This document shows, one piece after another, positions 1 through 5,375 of a stretch of DNA of 9,077 bases. The notes beneath the pieces were generated by a model that saw only the letters and a program-made list of their open reading frames with translations, was not told where the DNA came from and did no database searches. The DNA comes from an uncultured Oscillospiraceae bacterium (GTDB lineage: Bacteria; Bacillota; Clostridia; Oscillospirales; Acutalibacteraceae), in contig CAJUNQ010000102.1 in assembly GCA_910587835.1 (NCBI GenBank), forward strand, positions 1 to 9,077, written 5' to 3'. Position 1 is the stretch's first letter, and every line of letters begins with the position of its first letter. Made by a program: the position numbers and the translations under genes.

Positions 1-137
1 AAGCCCACATGGTCAAAGGTGATGTCATAGTCTTTGGGCGAAAAGGCCGTTTCGCCGCTCTGGGAGGGGCTTTCATTGATCTCGTTCATGCGGTCAATAT
101 TGATTTGCAGGGAGTTCATAGCAGCCAGATTTCTGTG
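1..137 (-). pseudogene. ABC exporter fragment (linker to start of ATPase domain)
   Basis: Read on the minus strand, this stretch encodes a segment resembling the join between the last membrane helix and the nucleotide-binding domain of ABC exporters. It contains LQINIDRMNEINESPSQSG, then a stretch ending YDITFDHVG, which resembles the I-x-F-x-x-V-x-F-x-Y strand that opens the ATPase domain. The frame stays open to the window edge, so Walker A would lie outside. It has no start of its own: it continues in frame from the recombinase fragment at 138-300, with the join near 129-137. A complete exporter would have an N-terminal membrane domain, which is absent. I infer that this is host DNA flanking the element, fused by deletion or rearrangement. 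The family call rests on about 45 residues. Confidence 0.6.
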
Positions 138-300
138 CTTGTCCCGCGCACATTTGCGGTAGCCATATGCCGCCCAGTTTCCGATGAACTCCCCAGCCCT
201 TTGCTTGACCGCCAGAGCGCTGCTGCTTTTGCGGGAAATGTCCTTGCTGTACGCCTCGTTGATGATATTTTTCAGAGGAACGATGTATCCATCCTGCCCG
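138..300 (-). pseudogene. Large serine recombinase fragment (TndX/TnpX-like)
   Basis: About 53 codons on the minus strand match the middle of large serine recombinases, the enzymes that excise and integrate many Clostridia elements. Visible landmarks are DGYIVPLKNIINEAYSKDIS, then RKSSSALAVKQRAGEFIGN and AAYGYRKCARDKHR, the end of the catalytic domain and the start of the recombinase domain. The N-terminal part with the catalytic serine, and the rest of the DNA-binding and zinc domains, are missing. On its 5' side the frame runs out of phase into the relaxase gene near 297-303; on its 3' side it continues in frame into the ABC-exporter fragment. The piece cannot be an active recombinase. An in-frame GTG at 312-314 lies behind an AAGGAGG, but those bases are relaxase codons, so I regard this as chance. 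Confidence 0.75.
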
Positions 301-955
301 GTTTGTACTCGCACCCGGCCTCCTTCAGGAAAGAGATCAGTTCTTCAAAGTCCTTTGGCTTTCTCTGTAATGCCGCATCAATGGCTGCCCGCAGATCGTC
401 ACGGTTGGAAGTCCGCTTGGGATACTCGGTGCGTTTTTTCCGTTCCCGGTATGGGCGCGGCTCTATGACAGAAAGCCCATGCTCCAGGCACAATCGGTCG
501 CTTACCCTTTGGAGCGCCAGCCCGGACAGAAAGAAATTCCTGAACTTCCGGGTACAATCCAGGGCGGTCGAATTGAAGATGATGTGATTGTGGATATGCG
601 CCCGGTCGGTGTGGGTGGCAACGATAAAGGCGTGTCTGCCTTTTGTGAAACGCATCCCCAGCTCATAGCCGATACGGTTGGCCTCCTCCGGCGTGACCTC
701 GCCCGGTTTGAAGGACTGGCGTATCTGGTAGGCGATGACATCATGCTCATGGCGGCGGCCCGTTATTTGCTCATACTGCCGTTTTGACAGAAGGAACTCC
801 TCGTCCGCTGTCCGGGCGTCGCACTCATAGCTGGAGATATATCTGCCGCCCTCGGTCTTTTTCTCATTCTCCGCATAGTCTGTCCTGTCCGCCAGTGTCT
901 GGGCGATAGTCTTGCCTTTGTTGATATGGAGCGCGATCAGCCGTGTCGCCGCCAT
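272..955 (-). CDS. MobP-type relaxase 1, truncated at the C-terminus
   Basis: A 227-residue relaxase of the MobA/VirD2-like superfamily, which nicks one strand at oriT and stays linked to the 5' end through a tyrosine. The likely catalytic tyrosine is Y27 in DRTDYAENEKKT. The metal-binding motif is complete: H115, D117, H120, H122, H124 and N128 in THTDRAHIHNHIIFNS. The ATG at 955 follows GGGAGGTGGGCT, a good ribosome binding site. After EAGCEYK near residue 219 the expected conserved tail (the KRFIRL...LGxxY type seen in relaxase 2) is absent. The sequence switches to recombinase codons in another frame and stops within nine residues. The nuclease core is intact, but C-terminal functions are gone. 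It is the last gene of the mobilization operon, 24 bp after the CHC2 gene. Confidence 0.85.
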   Translation of the reverse strand: MAATRLIALHINKGKTIAQTLADRTDYAENEKKTEGGRYISSYECDARTADEEFLLSKRQYEQITGRRHEHDVIAYQIRQSFKPGEVTPEEANRIGYELGMRFTKGRHAFIVATHTDRAHIHNHIIFNSTALDCTRKFRNFFLSGLALQRVSDRLCLEHGLSVIEPRPYRERKKRTEYPKRTSNRDDLRAAIDAALQRKPKDFEELISFLKEAGCEYKPGRMDTSFL

Positions 956-979
956 AGCCCACCTCCCTCGTTCAAAAAC

Positions 980-1648
980 TTACATTGCCAGTTCCTCCGG
1001 GAGCTTTACACTCCGCACCTTTCCGGGGAAGCTGTCCCTCTGCGGGTCGGCTGTCCCCCTGCGGTCGAAAGCGGCAATCTTCTTTTCAAGGCCGTCTAGT
1101 TCCTTCTCCTTTTCCTTCACGATGGCAGTACGCTCCTCCAGAGTGCCGGAGATCAGCTCGTCCAGCAGATACTCCACATAGTCCATTTTCTGCAAGGCTT
1201 CGCAGAACAGGGGATGCCAGTCCTCATCCTCCGGCTGTGGTGCGTATTGCTCCTTCCAGTCACGGAGCAGATGGAGGTACTCGCACAGTACACGGTAACA
1301 GCGGTTCTCCTTTTTGCGGTACTCCTGCGCCGCCGCCAGTTTGGAAATGACGGATGGCCTTCTCTGGGGCTGCCATGTTTGCAGGCCCTCATACCGCACC
1401 CCAAAATCCTCCGCCAGCTTCTCGGCGGCTCTTTTGGGGGAGAGGTCGAACAGCTTGCCCACAAAGTCGATCACATCCCCGTCCTCCTGACAGCCGAAGC
1501 AGTGGAACCGCTTATCCACCTTCATGCTGGGCGTCCTGTCATCGTGGAACGGACAGCAGGCCATACCGTTGCGCTTGACCTCGATCCCGTAATGCTCCGC
1601 CGCCGCTATCGTTGGTACAGCATCCTTGACAGCTTCAAACAAATTCAT
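980..1648 (-). CDS. CHC2 zinc-finger (primase-type) protein
   Basis: A 222-residue protein whose N-terminal part matches the CHC2 zinc-binding domain of DnaG-type primases. The ligands are C32-x2-H35 in CCPFHDDRTPSMK and C50-x2-C53 in FHCFGCQEDGDVIDFV. There is no TOPRIM catalytic domain; residues from about 100 on are charged and helical, with a probable coiled coil near EERTAIVKEKEKELDGLEKK. I chose the ATG at 1648 because an AAAGGGGGC lies 7 nt upstream and the zinc domain starts directly after it; an in-frame ATG at 1741 would add 31 basic residues inside relaxase 2. The start overlaps the end of relaxase 2 by 14 bp, so translation is probably coupled. In related elements such proteins sit beside relaxase genes and may act in replication of transferred DNA, but this copy cannot synthesise primers alone. 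Confidence 0.85.
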   Translation of the reverse strand: MNLFEAVKDAVPTIAAAEHYGIEVKRNGMACCPFHDDRTPSMKVDKRFHCFGCQEDGDVIDFVGKLFDLSPKRAAEKLAEDFGVRYEGLQTWQPQRRPSVISKLAAAQEYRKKENRCYRVLCEYLHLLRDWKEQYAPQPEDEDWHPLFCEALQKMDYVEYLLDELISGTLEERTAIVKEKEKELDGLEKKIAAFDRRGTADPQRDSFPGKVRSVKLPEELAM

Positions 1649-2450
1649 TGTCTTGCCCCCTTTGCGGGCTGCTCCCCTCAGCACGCCCTTGGGCCAGACG
1701 CTTTTGCAAGGCTTCTTCGGTGTATGCAGCGCCCAGCCCACCCAGACGGATAAACCGTTTGCCGCCGGGGGGCCTGACTGACGTATGCTTTACATTGGGG
1801 CCGCGCTTGACTTCATACCCCATCCGGGTCAGCTCAACCCAAAAAGACTTAAAGGTAAAGGAATGGGCCAGGGCAAAATCAATGTCCTGCCGAACCTGCC
1901 CCCGGATGGTGGGCTTGCCGGAATTTTCTGCTTTCCATTCGGCGTACTGTCTGCCCCGGCCCGTGGGTTCGATAGTGGAAAGGCCGTTTTCCCGACTTAC
2001 CATGTTGGACGTACCCCGGATATCTCCAAAGTAGTCCTTAAAGGTATTCTGGTATTTGCGGCCGTTCACAAAGGACACGGAGTTAAAAAGGATGTGGCAA
2101 TGCAGGTGCGCATGGTCTAAGTGGGTGGACACCACGACTTCATATTTTTCACCCAGCACACGCCGGGCAAATTCCATCCCCAGCGCATGGGCCTGCCGGG
2201 GCGTTACCTCGCCGGGGGCAAAGCTGTGGATAAGGTGGTAGCCCAAGACGCCGCCCGGTTTGCCCCAGCGCTCCTTGGTTGCCATCATGTCCTGACAGGC
2301 GGTTTCCAGGGAGCAGTTCAGCGCGGTTTCCAGCACGGTGCCCTCTGAAATGTTCTTGTCCGCATTGCCTATGTAGCCCAGCACGGCGGCAAGGTCTGTT
2401 TTTTCCCGGTTCAGCACATAATCCACGCAATGGTCGAGCCTGCTCCGCAC
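1635..2450 (-). CDS. MobP-type relaxase 2
   Basis: A second relaxase, 271 residues from the GTG at 2450, clearly different from relaxase 1. The likely catalytic tyrosine is Y11 in LDHCVDYVLNREKT. The metal site is H110, D112, H115, H117, H119 and N123 in THLDHAHLHCHILFNS. The C-terminus keeps the family-like KRFIRLGGLGAAYTEEAL, so it looks complete. The N-terminus is uncertain: eight codons upstream of the GTG the frame reads LAYDRIIAV, which looks like genuine family sequence, and an AAGGAGG (2484-2490) is correctly spaced for a start at 2474. The codon there is TTA, not TTG or ATG. The GTG at 2450 has no ribosome binding site nearby. The gene follows mobC by one base, counted to the TTA, and overlaps the CHC2 gene. 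Confidence 0.87.
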   Translation of the reverse strand: MRSRLDHCVDYVLNREKTDLAAVLGYIGNADKNISEGTVLETALNCSLETACQDMMATKERWGKPGGVLGYHLIHSFAPGEVTPRQAHALGMEFARRVLGEKYEVVVSTHLDHAHLHCHILFNSVSFVNGRKYQNTFKDYFGDIRGTSNMVSRENGLSTIEPTGRGRQYAEWKAENSGKPTIRGQVRQDIDFALAHSFTFKSFWVELTRMGYEVKRGPNVKHTSVRPPGGKRFIRLGGLGAAYTEEALQKRLAQGRAEGSSPQRGQDNEFV

Positions 2451-2475
2451 GGCAATGATTCTATCGTATGCTAAC

Positions 2476-2784
2476 CTACAACACCTCCTTTATCAGCCGC
2501 CATGCCTGTTTTACCAGGGCGGCGGCCTCTTGAATATCCCGTTCTGAAATGCTCCTGCATGAATTGGCCCAGTACGCAATCTGGTTCACGTTGTTGCCGA
2601 TTGCTGACAATTCCCGCAAAAGTGCCGCGTATTCGTCCGGGGGCCGGGGGCGCAGCTCCACGCCCAAAATGAGCTGCCGGATCAGCGGCTCCATCTTCAT
2701 GCCCGACACCTGGGCCAGCCGCTGCAAGTGGGAATACTCCGGGGCGGTCAGGCGCAGGGTCAGTCGTTTTACGTTTTCTCGCAT
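2476..2784 (-). CDS. mobC: MobC-like relaxosome accessory protein
   Basis: A 102-residue protein matching plasmid mobilization proteins of the MobC type, small DNA-binding proteins that help the relaxase open and nick oriT. The N-terminus (KRLTLRLTAPEYSHLQRLAQ) has a ribbon-helix-helix look, and the central LRELSAIGNNVNQIAYWAN is the characteristic MobC segment. The ATG at 2784 follows AAGGAGG with a 4-nt gap (GTCTC-type spacer region), a strong site. It is the first gene of the mobilization operon and its final codons contain the ribosome binding site for relaxase 2. Length fits the family (about 100-130 residues). Confident for the family; the gene symbol is used in the generic sense. Confidence 0.88.
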   Translation of the reverse strand: MRENVKRLTLRLTAPEYSHLQRLAQVSGMKMEPLIRQLILGVELRPRPPDEYAALLRELSAIGNNVNQIAYWANSCRSISERDIQEAAALVKQAWRLIKEVL

Positions 2785-2813
2785 GAGACCTCCTTCCTTT
2801 TTAGGGTAAAATG

Positions 2814-2822
2814 TGCTATAAT
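2814..2822 (+). promoter_or_regulatory. Extended -10 promoter for the gene at 2863
   Basis: TGCTATAAT is a perfect extended -10 element. No good -35 is present, which is usual for extended -10 promoters. Transcription would start near 2829, giving a leader of about 35 nt to the gene at 2863. It shares its TATA core with the minus-strand -10, so the two divergent promoters overlap and may compete. Confidence 0.6.
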
Positions 2823-2842
2823 GTGTCCCAAGTTACAGTAAA
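2815..2842 (-). promoter_or_regulatory. Candidate promoter of the mobilization operon
   Basis: On the minus strand TTTACT (2842-2837) and TATAGC (2820-2815) are separated by 16 bp and lie just upstream of the mobC ribosome binding site. Both hexamers match the sigma-A consensus at four of six positions. The spacer contains the half-palindrome AACTTGGGAC. Moderate support from sequence only. Confidence 0.45.
2820..2834 (+). promoter_or_regulatory. Operator-like half-site shared with the parB upstream region
   Basis: AATGTGTCCCAAGTT matches, at 14 of 15 bases, the minus-strand reading of the palindrome centred at 8106. Only the left arm and centre are conserved; the right arm (ACAGT in place of GGGAC) is not. 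It covers the presumed start point of the plus-strand promoter and the spacer of the minus-strand promoter, a classic repressor position. Confidence 0.5.
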
Positions 2843-2862
2843 TGCTAAAATGGGAAGGGAAC

Positions 2863-3186
2863 ATGGATATGATAGAACGAGTCGCTTTCTCAAGTAAATT
2901 AGACATCCAGCTTTTTCACCACATTCGATTTGTGATGAATGCCCTCCGAAAAAAGCACAAGGACATCGAAATATCCATAGAATATGGTCCTGCAAAAGAT
3001 GAAAGAAAAAGCGTTTCTGCCAACGTATGGGCCGGATTTGACGGCGCCCATGCCAGGTATTTTCTCTATACGGCATATATGGATTGCGATTTAGATGATT
3101 ATGTTGCCGTTGCTCGAGCCATACATGAGAGTGAAGAATTTAGGCTTGCTTTGAAAAATTTTTTGGGCGAACATCTGATGGACTGA
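2863..3186 (+). CDS. Small unknown protein
   Basis: A 107-residue soluble protein that I do not recognise. It is transcribed opposite to all the genes around it and is more AT-rich than they are, with its own extended -10 promoter 40 bp upstream. No signal peptide, membrane segment or known motif is visible. The N-terminal half is basic and helical (FVMNALRKKHKD), followed by a probable strand (IEISIEYGP), and the C-terminus is acidic and helical (ARAIHESEEFRLALKNFLGE). The start is 2863 or 2869: AAGGGA at 2855-2860 is better spaced for the ATG at 2869. The earlier ATG at 2842 has no ribosome binding site. It lies between the hairpin cluster and mobC, so a role in relaxosome control is possible but unproven. 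Confidence 0.65.
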   Translation: MDMIERVAFSSKLDIQLFHHIRFVMNALRKKHKDIEISIEYGPAKDERKSVSANVWAGFDGAHARYFLYTAYMDCDLDDYVAVARAIHESEEFRLALKNFLGEHLMD

Positions 3187-3213
3187 TTCCCGGCCCTCTC
3201 TTTGCCTGTCATG

Positions 3214-3333
3214 CAACCGCGCCTCTCCGGGCGCGGTTGGAACCGGGGTCTTAGGGGCTTGTGCCCCTAACAAGTGGGATTTTGCTGTCAAAATCCCGTA
3301 CTTGCTGGGACGCCAACACCGCAGGTGTCGGCG
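3214..3333. other. Four-hairpin cluster, candidate oriT
   Basis: Four inverted repeats stand almost end to end in noncoding DNA. IR1: CAACCGCGCC (3214-3223) with GGCGCGGTTG (3230-3239). IR2: TTAGGGGC (3251-3258) with GCCCCTAA (3263-3270). IR3: CAAGT plus GGGATTTTG (3271-3284) with CAAAATCCC (3289-3297) and ACTTG (3300-3304), with a two-base bulge. IR4: CGCCaACACC (3311-3320) with GGTGTcGGCG (3324-3333). None is followed by a T-run on either strand, so ordinary terminators are unlikely. Origins of transfer usually contain such repeats beside the nick site and lie near mobC and relaxase genes, as here. The nick position cannot be assigned by eye. Confidence 0.55.
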
Positions 3334-3372
3334 GGGGAAAGCCTCCGGGGACAGTATCAGGGTATGTTTTCC

Positions 3373-3741
3373 CTATCTGTCCGGGCCGCCCTTCTTTTTC
3401 TGTACTTTCTTCTGATGGGCGGATTTCTGCCGCTCCACAATCTGAGCGCGCTCGGAAAGCTGCTCGGGAGTGACAAACTCCTTCAGCACATAGCAGCCAA
3501 AATCATTATAATACCATGTGAACCGTTTGGATTCTGGTATGCGTTTTGCCACTTCCCACTTTCCTACGGTCTGGGTCTGCTGTTCCATCCGTTCCCGCAT
3601 ATCCGCATTTTGCCGGGAGGGTTTAAGCTCATACTGTCGTATTTCTTTCTCGGTCAGCGGCTGGGAATAAATGATTTCTCCCCAGGCCCGAAAGGCCTCG
3701 CCTTGCACCGGCTCCCTATCCTCATAGAACTCTATATGCAC
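3373..3741 (-). CDS. Unknown element-associated protein, start uncertain
   Basis: A 122-residue soluble protein from the GTG at 3741, last gene of the parB-led operon. I recognise the style of a family common in Clostridia elements (IEFYEDREPVQGEAFRAWG, then IIYSQPLTEKEIRQYELKPS) but know no function. The middle has an aromatic segment (RFTWYYNDFGCYVLKEF) and the C-terminus is very basic (HQKKVQKKKGG), suggesting nucleic-acid contact or simply a charged tail. The GTG has no ribosome binding site. The frame continues upstream for 44 more convincing codons, see 3742-3873, so the true protein is probably about 166 residues. Past its stop lies the hairpin cluster. Confidence 0.7.
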   Translation of the reverse strand: MHIEFYEDREPVQGEAFRAWGEIIYSQPLTEKEIRQYELKPSRQNADMRERMEQQTQTVGKWEVAKRIPESKRFTWYYNDFGCYVLKEFVTPEQLSERAQIVERQKSAHQKKVQKKKGGPDR

Positions 3742-3873
3742 AGGCTTATTGAAAGGTTCTGACGGGCATGTGCCGGGCCCAATGGGTCGCTGGGTGGAGT
3801 AGTATTTGTAGCTCTCCTGCGGGGGAGGTTCCGTTATTTCAGAGTGGACAATATCACTGTCTACCTTTTCTAT
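3742..3873 (-). other. In-frame N-terminal extension with ATA at the expected start
   Basis: The 44 codons preceding the GTG at 3741 are open and protein-like (KYYSTQRPIGPGTCPSEPF is reminiscent of N-termini in this family). An AAGGAGG at 3881-3887 sits inside the last codons of the upstream gene, and exactly 7 nt later, 2 nt after that gene's TAG, is ATA at 3871-3873. No ATG, GTG or TTG occurs in frame in the extension. Either ATA is used by coupled reinitiation, or an ATG was lost by a G-to-A change. Confidence 0.55.
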
Positions 3874-3875
3874 AT

Positions 3876-4229
3876 CTATTCCTCCTTCCCAAACCTCTCC
3901 GCCGAGTCAAAAGCTGGTTCCATATATTTGCTCTCAAAGGCGGCGGGGTTGTACCGGGCCGCCTCCTCCGGCTCCGCGTAATTGCCGGGGCCAAGGGGCT
4001 TGCGGCCCTCCGGGAGCTCCATAGGCAGGAGTGTCAGGATGGTGCCGCAAAACTCCCTGTCCTGGGCGTGTTCCGTAAGCGTAAAGGGCTGGCCCGGCTG
4101 TGCGCACAGCTCATAGCAGAACAGCATATGTACCGTGTCCCGGCTCACCCTATGGGGTGTGAACAGGGCAGGGCACCCGAATATTTCTACTTCCAGCATA
4201 GGCGTTGTGGCGGCGTTTATCATGGTCAT
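3876..4229 (-). CDS. LPD28-like domain protein
   Basis: A 117-residue soluble protein. The N-terminal two thirds resemble the large polyvalent protein-associated domain LPD28: VEIFGCPALFTPHRVSRDTV followed by CYEL and TILTLLPMEL, matching the usual pattern of F-G-x-P-A-L-F-T, a short spacer, then a Y-D/E-L strand. LPD domains occur in polyvalent proteins of phages and conjugative elements, and the molecular role of this one is not known. The C-terminal tail (GNYAEPEEAARYNPAAFESK) is acidic and probably flexible. The ATG at 4229 has AAGGAG with an 8-nt spacer. Its last codons form the ribosome binding site for the next gene. The family call is from memory of the motif pattern. Confidence 0.65.
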   Translation of the reverse strand: MTMINAATTPMLEVEIFGCPALFTPHRVSRDTVHMLFCYELCAQPGQPFTLTEHAQDREFCGTILTLLPMELPEGRKPLGPGNYAEPEEAARYNPAAFESKYMEPAFDSAERFGKEE

Positions 4230-4241
4230 TTTGTGTTCTCC

Positions 4242-4526
4242 TTATCTTGTATAAATTTTTTGTGCTTTCTTTTCGGGCGGCGCCGTTCCTCTTTCCGGGG
4301 ATATAGCATCGATTATCCAGGCGGCGGTAGAGCGTATCACTTCCAGGGAGGCTTTCAGCTCTGGCAGGGCCTTATTTTTACTCCATCCGGCCACATAGCC
4401 GAAGGAGTAATCGGAAGTATCAATGCCCAGGCGACAGCATACCACATAGGCAACACTTTCAGCCTCCACCTCTTTTACATTACGGTCACGCTTTTCACCG
4501 TCATTACAACTAATGTTTTCAAACAT
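4242..4526 (-). CDS. Short LtrC/ArdC C-terminal-like protein
   Basis: A 94-residue protein resembling only the C-terminal end of the metallopeptidase-like domain found in LtrC- and ArdC-type element proteins. The telling segment is VKEVEAESVAYVVC (residues about 17-30) followed by LGIDTSDYSFGYVAGWS and a helix LKASLEVIRSTAAWIIDAI. In full-length relatives a zinc-binding HExxH helix precedes the EVEAE helix; here it is absent, so no peptidase activity is expected. The ATG at 4526 follows AAAGGTAGG, which is formed by the final codons of the DUF3560 gene, so expression is coupled. An earlier in-frame ATG at 4658 would lie deep within the DUF3560 gene and gives non-family sequence. It could be a decayed remnant or a free-standing module. 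Confidence 0.65.
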   Translation of the reverse strand: MFENISCNDGEKRDRNVKEVEAESVAYVVCCRLGIDTSDYSFGYVAGWSKNKALPELKASLEVIRSTAAWIIDAISPERGTAPPEKKAQKIYTR

Positions 4527-4531
4527 CTTAC

Positions 4532-5371
4532 CTACCTTTCTATTTCTTTTGGGTGCGCTTTTGGCTGCAATTTCCTGGGGTCTGTCCCATCGCTGGGGCA
4601 GATGGCCTTTACCCGGCTGGCGGCATAAATAGCATTGCCGGTAAGCTGGCGCTGCCATGCCCCGGCGCTCCTGGCCCAGTGGAACCCATTGGATTTCAGC
4701 GCGGAACGCACATCTTCCGGGGGTATCTCGTCAAAAAACACCTGCAAACGGTTTGCGTCCGTGTTGGCCTCTACCCGGCCCCCATCAAACTCCCAGCCCC
4801 GGAACCCTGTTTCCTGTTTTTGCTCCAACACGGCAATGCGTTTTTCTATGCGGCGTATTTCAGCATTGTTGTTGGACAAGGCCCAGGCGGGAAAGGGGGC
4901 GGTTTCCCAGGAATAGGCGTTTGCCATGGAATTGTCCAGTTCAGCGGCCCGCTCCGGAGAAATGGCGTCACACCCCCGGCAGGTCTGGTGCTTGCGGTAG
5001 TAGGCGTTCACCTGTTTCATAAGGGACTGCTTATTTCTGAGCTTGTCCAGCTTGTCTTTTAGCTTTGTAATGGCCTCCGGGTCGTCAGATGAAATAGCCG
5101 TGTTGTTTTCAGCAGCCTGGGCTTTCTGGTCATAATAGGCGGCCTTATCCATAGCCTCCATAGACTTCTCCATTTTATGGGCAGCCCGGTCACGATAGCG
5201 CTTATCTGACTTATAAGAGTAGTGGTCTACCAAGAGCGGCTGGCCGGGCGGGATGGCGGACAGCATATCGCTGGACTGCTTATAGAGATCGTGGCTTTCC
5301 GCACGGGCCTTGTCCGCTTTATCCCGGTAGTAGTCTATCCGGGCCTGCTTTTTGGTTTCATAGTCATTCAA
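4532..5371 (-). CDS. DUF3560 domain protein
   Basis: A 279-residue soluble protein of the DUF3560 family, common on Clostridia conjugative elements; function unknown. The N-terminal half (residues 1-125) is highly charged and helical, a probable coiled coil, with the family hallmarks IPPGQPLLVDHYS, a Y-R-D-R-A segment and AENNTAISSDDPEAI. A CRGCD pair of cysteines follows near residues 131-134. The C-terminal part has GWEFDGGRVEANTDANRLQV and GFHWARSAGAWQRQLT, a small module seen in these proteins. The ATG at 5371 has GAGGTGAT 7 nt upstream, supplied by the end of the preceding gene. Third gene of the parB-led operon. Confidence 0.85.
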   Translation of the reverse strand: MNDYETKKQARIDYYRDKADKARAESHDLYKQSSDMLSAIPPGQPLLVDHYSYKSDKRYRDRAAHKMEKSMEAMDKAAYYDQKAQAAENNTAISSDDPEAITKLKDKLDKLRNKQSLMKQVNAYYRKHQTCRGCDAISPERAAELDNSMANAYSWETAPFPAWALSNNNAEIRRIEKRIAVLEQKQETGFRGWEFDGGRVEANTDANRLQVFFDEIPPEDVRSALKSNGFHWARSAGAWQRQLTGNAIYAASRVKAICPSDGTDPRKLQPKAHPKEIER

Positions 5372-5375
5372 AATA

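Noticed and set aside
9..587. A 192-codon plus-strand open frame at the left edge
   Set aside because: It is antisense to the relaxase core and the recombinase/ABC fragments, which carry clear motifs on the minus strand.
1214..1753. Plus-strand open frames opposite the CHC2 and relaxase 2 genes
   Set aside because: The minus strand holds the zinc ligands and relaxase motifs; the plus-strand translations look like composition-driven shadows.
3214..3239. Strong GC-rich hairpin as a rho-independent terminator for the gene at 2863 or for the parB operon
   Set aside because: No T-run follows on either strand. Attenuation cannot be excluded, but the cluster of hairpins fits an oriT better.
3768..4628. 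A 286-codon plus-strand open frame
   Set aside because: It lies opposite several coupled minus-strand genes with good starts and family motifs; its own translation shows no recognisable domain and no ribosome binding site was evident.
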